This document shows positions 5,156 through 6,549 of a stretch of DNA of 6,549 nucleotides, one piece after another. This DNA comes from UBA11574 sp964591175 (GTDB lineage Bacteria > Desulfobacterota > Desulfobacteria > Desulfobacterales > UBA11574): the NCBI GenBank assembly GCA_964591175.1, contig CAZQAF010000133.1:1-6549 (forward strand). Reading direction: 5' to 3'. The notes below the pieces were generated by a model. It did no database searches. It saw nothing but the letters and a program-made list of their open reading frames with translations, and was not told where the DNA came from. The translations under genes and the position numbers were made by a program. The stretch's first letter is position 1. Every line of letters begins with the position of its first letter.

Positions 5156-5191
5156 TTGTCTTAATGAATTCAAATTCTTACGAATTTATCC

Positions 5192-5249
5192 GGGGTGTAA
5201 TATGAAAGCCTCCGGCCCGTGCAAAATTCAGGAACTATATTTGATTTGA
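5192..5249 (+). promoter_or_regulatory. Strong Shine-Dalgarno with 15-residue leader ORF overlapping the radical SAM start
   Basis: GGGGTG (5192-5197) lies four bases before ATG 5202, which opens a 15-codon frame (MKASGPCKIQELYLI) ending with TGA at 5247-5249. That stop overlaps the TTG (5246-5248) proposed as the start of the radical SAM gene, giving a TTGA junction. This arrangement suggests coupled translation. If there is an indel in the sequence, the leader could instead be the true N-terminus of the radical SAM protein. A small stem, AAATTC (5172-5177) with GAATTT (5182-5187), lies just upstream. Confidence 0.45.
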
Positions 5250-6549
5250 AACCCGACACTCCCCATATCCTGCTGATCAATCCTTGGATTCACGATTTTG
5301 CCGCTTATGATTTCTGGGCCAAGCCCCTGGGACTTCTGTCGCTGGCGTCGATGCTTCGGTATCATGGATTTAACATTTCCTATATCGACTGTCTGGATCG
5401 CTTCCATCATCAGGCGCCGCCGGTTGATCCCCATGCCCGATTCGGCAGGGGACCGTATCTGAAGACCCGAATCCCGAAGCCGCACGGATTGCCCGATATC
5501 CCCAGGCATTTTTCCAGATACGGCATCAAAAAAGCATGGTTCAACAAAGATCTTCTTTCCATAAAACCGCCGGATCTGGTGCTCATGACGTCCATGATGA
5601 CCTACTGGTACCCGGGAGTAAAAGAAACCATTGCATCGGTAAGAAAGATTTTTTCGAGCGCGACGATCGTATTGGGGGGGATATACGCCACTTTATGCAA
5701 TGAACATGCAAAGCGTCATTCGGGCGCCGATGTAATCGAGACCGGGGCAGGGGAGGGATTTATTCTCGACAGGATTGCCGAACATACCGGCTATTCGGTT
5801 TCCTTGAAATATGATCCTGCCGATTTCGATGCGTATCCTTTTCCTGCTTATGATCTTCAGCAAAAGATCGCCTACGTGCCGCTGATGACCTCGAAGGGAT
5901 GTCCCTTTTCGTGCAAATATTGTGCGTCCCGTTTTTTAAATCCTGATAGGATGGTGCGCAGCCCCGAATCCGTGATAGAAGAGGTCAAATACTGGCATGG
6001 ACGATTCGGGGTACAGGATTTTGTGTTTTACGACGATGCGCTCCTTGTGGATGCAAAAAAGCATGCCGTTCCCATGCTCGAAGCGATCATCCATTCGGAT
6101 CTAGACATCCGTTTTCACACCCCCAATGCCGTTCATATTCGCGGGATTTCCAGGCAAACCGCCCGATTGATGTTCCGAGCCGGTTTCAAGACACTTAGGT
6201 TAGGTCTTGAAACCACATCGTTTGATACCCGGGACGAACTGGATGCCAAGGTCACGGCCCAAGAGTTTAAACAGGCCGTGGCATGGTTAAGGGAGGCGGG
6301 CTTTCATCAGGATATGATCGGCGCATACCTGCTGGCGGGCCTTCCCGGACAGGAACCGGCAGATATTGAAGGTTCCATTGACATCGTCCGTCAAACCGGG
6401 GCGATGCCCGTTTTGGCGTATTATACGCCCATACCCCACACGGCCTTGTGGTCCGCGGCGGTGAAGTCCTCCCGCTACGATTTGGAATCCGACCCCGTAT
6501 TTACGAACAATGCGGTACTTCCCTGTCAAAAAGAACCGTTTTCGTGGGA
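5246..6549 (+). CDS. B12-binding-type radical SAM protein, 3' end missing
   Basis: The window holds 434 codons of this gene, and the frame is still open at the right edge. The N-terminal half resembles a cobalamin-binding Rossmann domain: ILLINP (8-13), PLGLLSLASMLRYHG (27-41), LGGIYATL (143-150) and GAGEGF (167-172). The canonical DxHxxG cobalamin-ligand motif is not evident. The radical SAM core carries CPFSCKYC (219-226), whose three cysteines (219, 223, 226) bind the [4Fe-4S] cluster that cleaves SAM. It also has FYDDALLVD, RLGLETTS (from 318) and LLAGLPGQ (362-369). The enzyme should be cytoplasmic and oxygen-sensitive; its substrate is unknown. Its architecture differs from the heme-pathway enzymes AhbC and AhbD, which lack a B12-type domain. 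The chosen TTG start gives MKPDTPHILLINP, a natural N-terminus for this class. GTG at 5219 is the only other in-frame common start after the stop at 5198-5200. It lies 90 bases after ahbB and is probably in the same operon. Confidence 0.88.
   Translation, partial: MKPDTPHILLINPWIHDFAAYDFWAKPLGLLSLASMLRYHGFNISYIDCLDRFHHQAPPVDPHARFGRGPYLKTRIPKPHGLPDIPRHFSRYGIKKAWFNKDLLSIKPPDLVLMTSMMTYWYPGVKETIASVRKIFSSATIVLGGIYATLCNEHAKRHSGADVIETGAGEGFILDRIAEHTGYSVSLKYDPADFDAYPFPAYDLQQKIAYVPLMTSKGCPFSCKYCASRFLNPDRMVRSPESVIEEVKYWHGRFGVQDFVFYDDALLVDAKKHAVPMLEAIIHSDLDIRFHTPNAVHIRGISRQTARLMFRAGFKTLRLGLETTSFDTRDELDAKVTAQEFKQAVAWLREAGFHQDMIGAYLLAGLPGQEPADIEGSIDIVRQTGAMPVLAYYTPIPHTALWSAAVKSSRYDLESDPVFTNNAVLPCQKEPFSW

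Noticed and set aside
4805..5173. Minus-strand open frame opposite ahbB
   Set aside because: Shadow of the AhbB coding sequence.
5426..5446. DPHARFG in the radical SAM protein as a cobalamin-binding DxHxxG motif
   Set aside because: The spacing between His and Gly is one residue too long, and the segment lies in a variable insert rather than at the expected loop of the domain.

Overview
The window looks like part of a chromosome from an anaerobic deltaproteobacterium (Desulfobacterota, probably a sulfate reducer of the Desulfobacterales type). This is inferred from gene content only. The pointers are an AhbB-like siroheme decarboxylase subunit (the alternative, siroheme-based heme route), a secreted protein with the poly-Gly/CFIATAAYGS C-terminal region, a short lysine-rich lipoprotein of a kind I recall from this phylum, and a TTGAACN heptamer repeat between genes. 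No rRNA, tRNA, CRISPR array, transposase or phage gene was seen.

Layout. (1) 24-530 (+): a shikimate-kinase-family P-loop kinase. (2) 531 to about 1269: some 740 bases with no convincing gene, ending in a well-matched sigma-54 (-24/-12) promoter at 1145-1160. (3) 1270-1986 and 1994-2212 (+): a tightly spaced pair that this promoter probably drives, an exported fibronectin-III/CFI-box membrane protein followed by a small four-cysteine zinc-ribbon-like protein. (4) 2289-2672 and 2754-2957 (-): an unrecognised acidic protein and a small two-helix membrane protein, probably co-transcribed leftward, with a perfect hairpin between them. (5) 2958-3218: a divergent spacer with overlapping inverted repeats. 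(6) 3219-3455 (+): a small probable lipoprotein. (7) 3532-4641, 4673-5155 and 5246-6549+ (+): mtnA, ahbB and a B12-binding-type radical SAM gene that runs off the right edge, closely spaced and co-directional.

The right-hand cluster is the most coherent metabolically. MtnA isomerises 5-methylthioribose-1-phosphate (in some bacteria also 5-deoxyribose-1-phosphate). These are breakdown products of S-adenosylmethionine, including the 5'-deoxyadenosine that radical SAM enzymes release. AhbB acts on siroheme, and the later steps of that heme route use other radical SAM enzymes (AhbC and AhbD). The radical SAM protein here has a different architecture, and its substrate cannot be read from sequence.

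Several start codons were set from Shine-Dalgarno sites rather than longest reading frames: 2957 (-), 3219 (+) and 3532 (+). The starts of ahbB and of the radical SAM gene are unusual. In each case the well-placed Shine-Dalgarno site serves a short out-of-frame ORF just upstream, so either translational coupling or a frameshift or sequencing error is possible.
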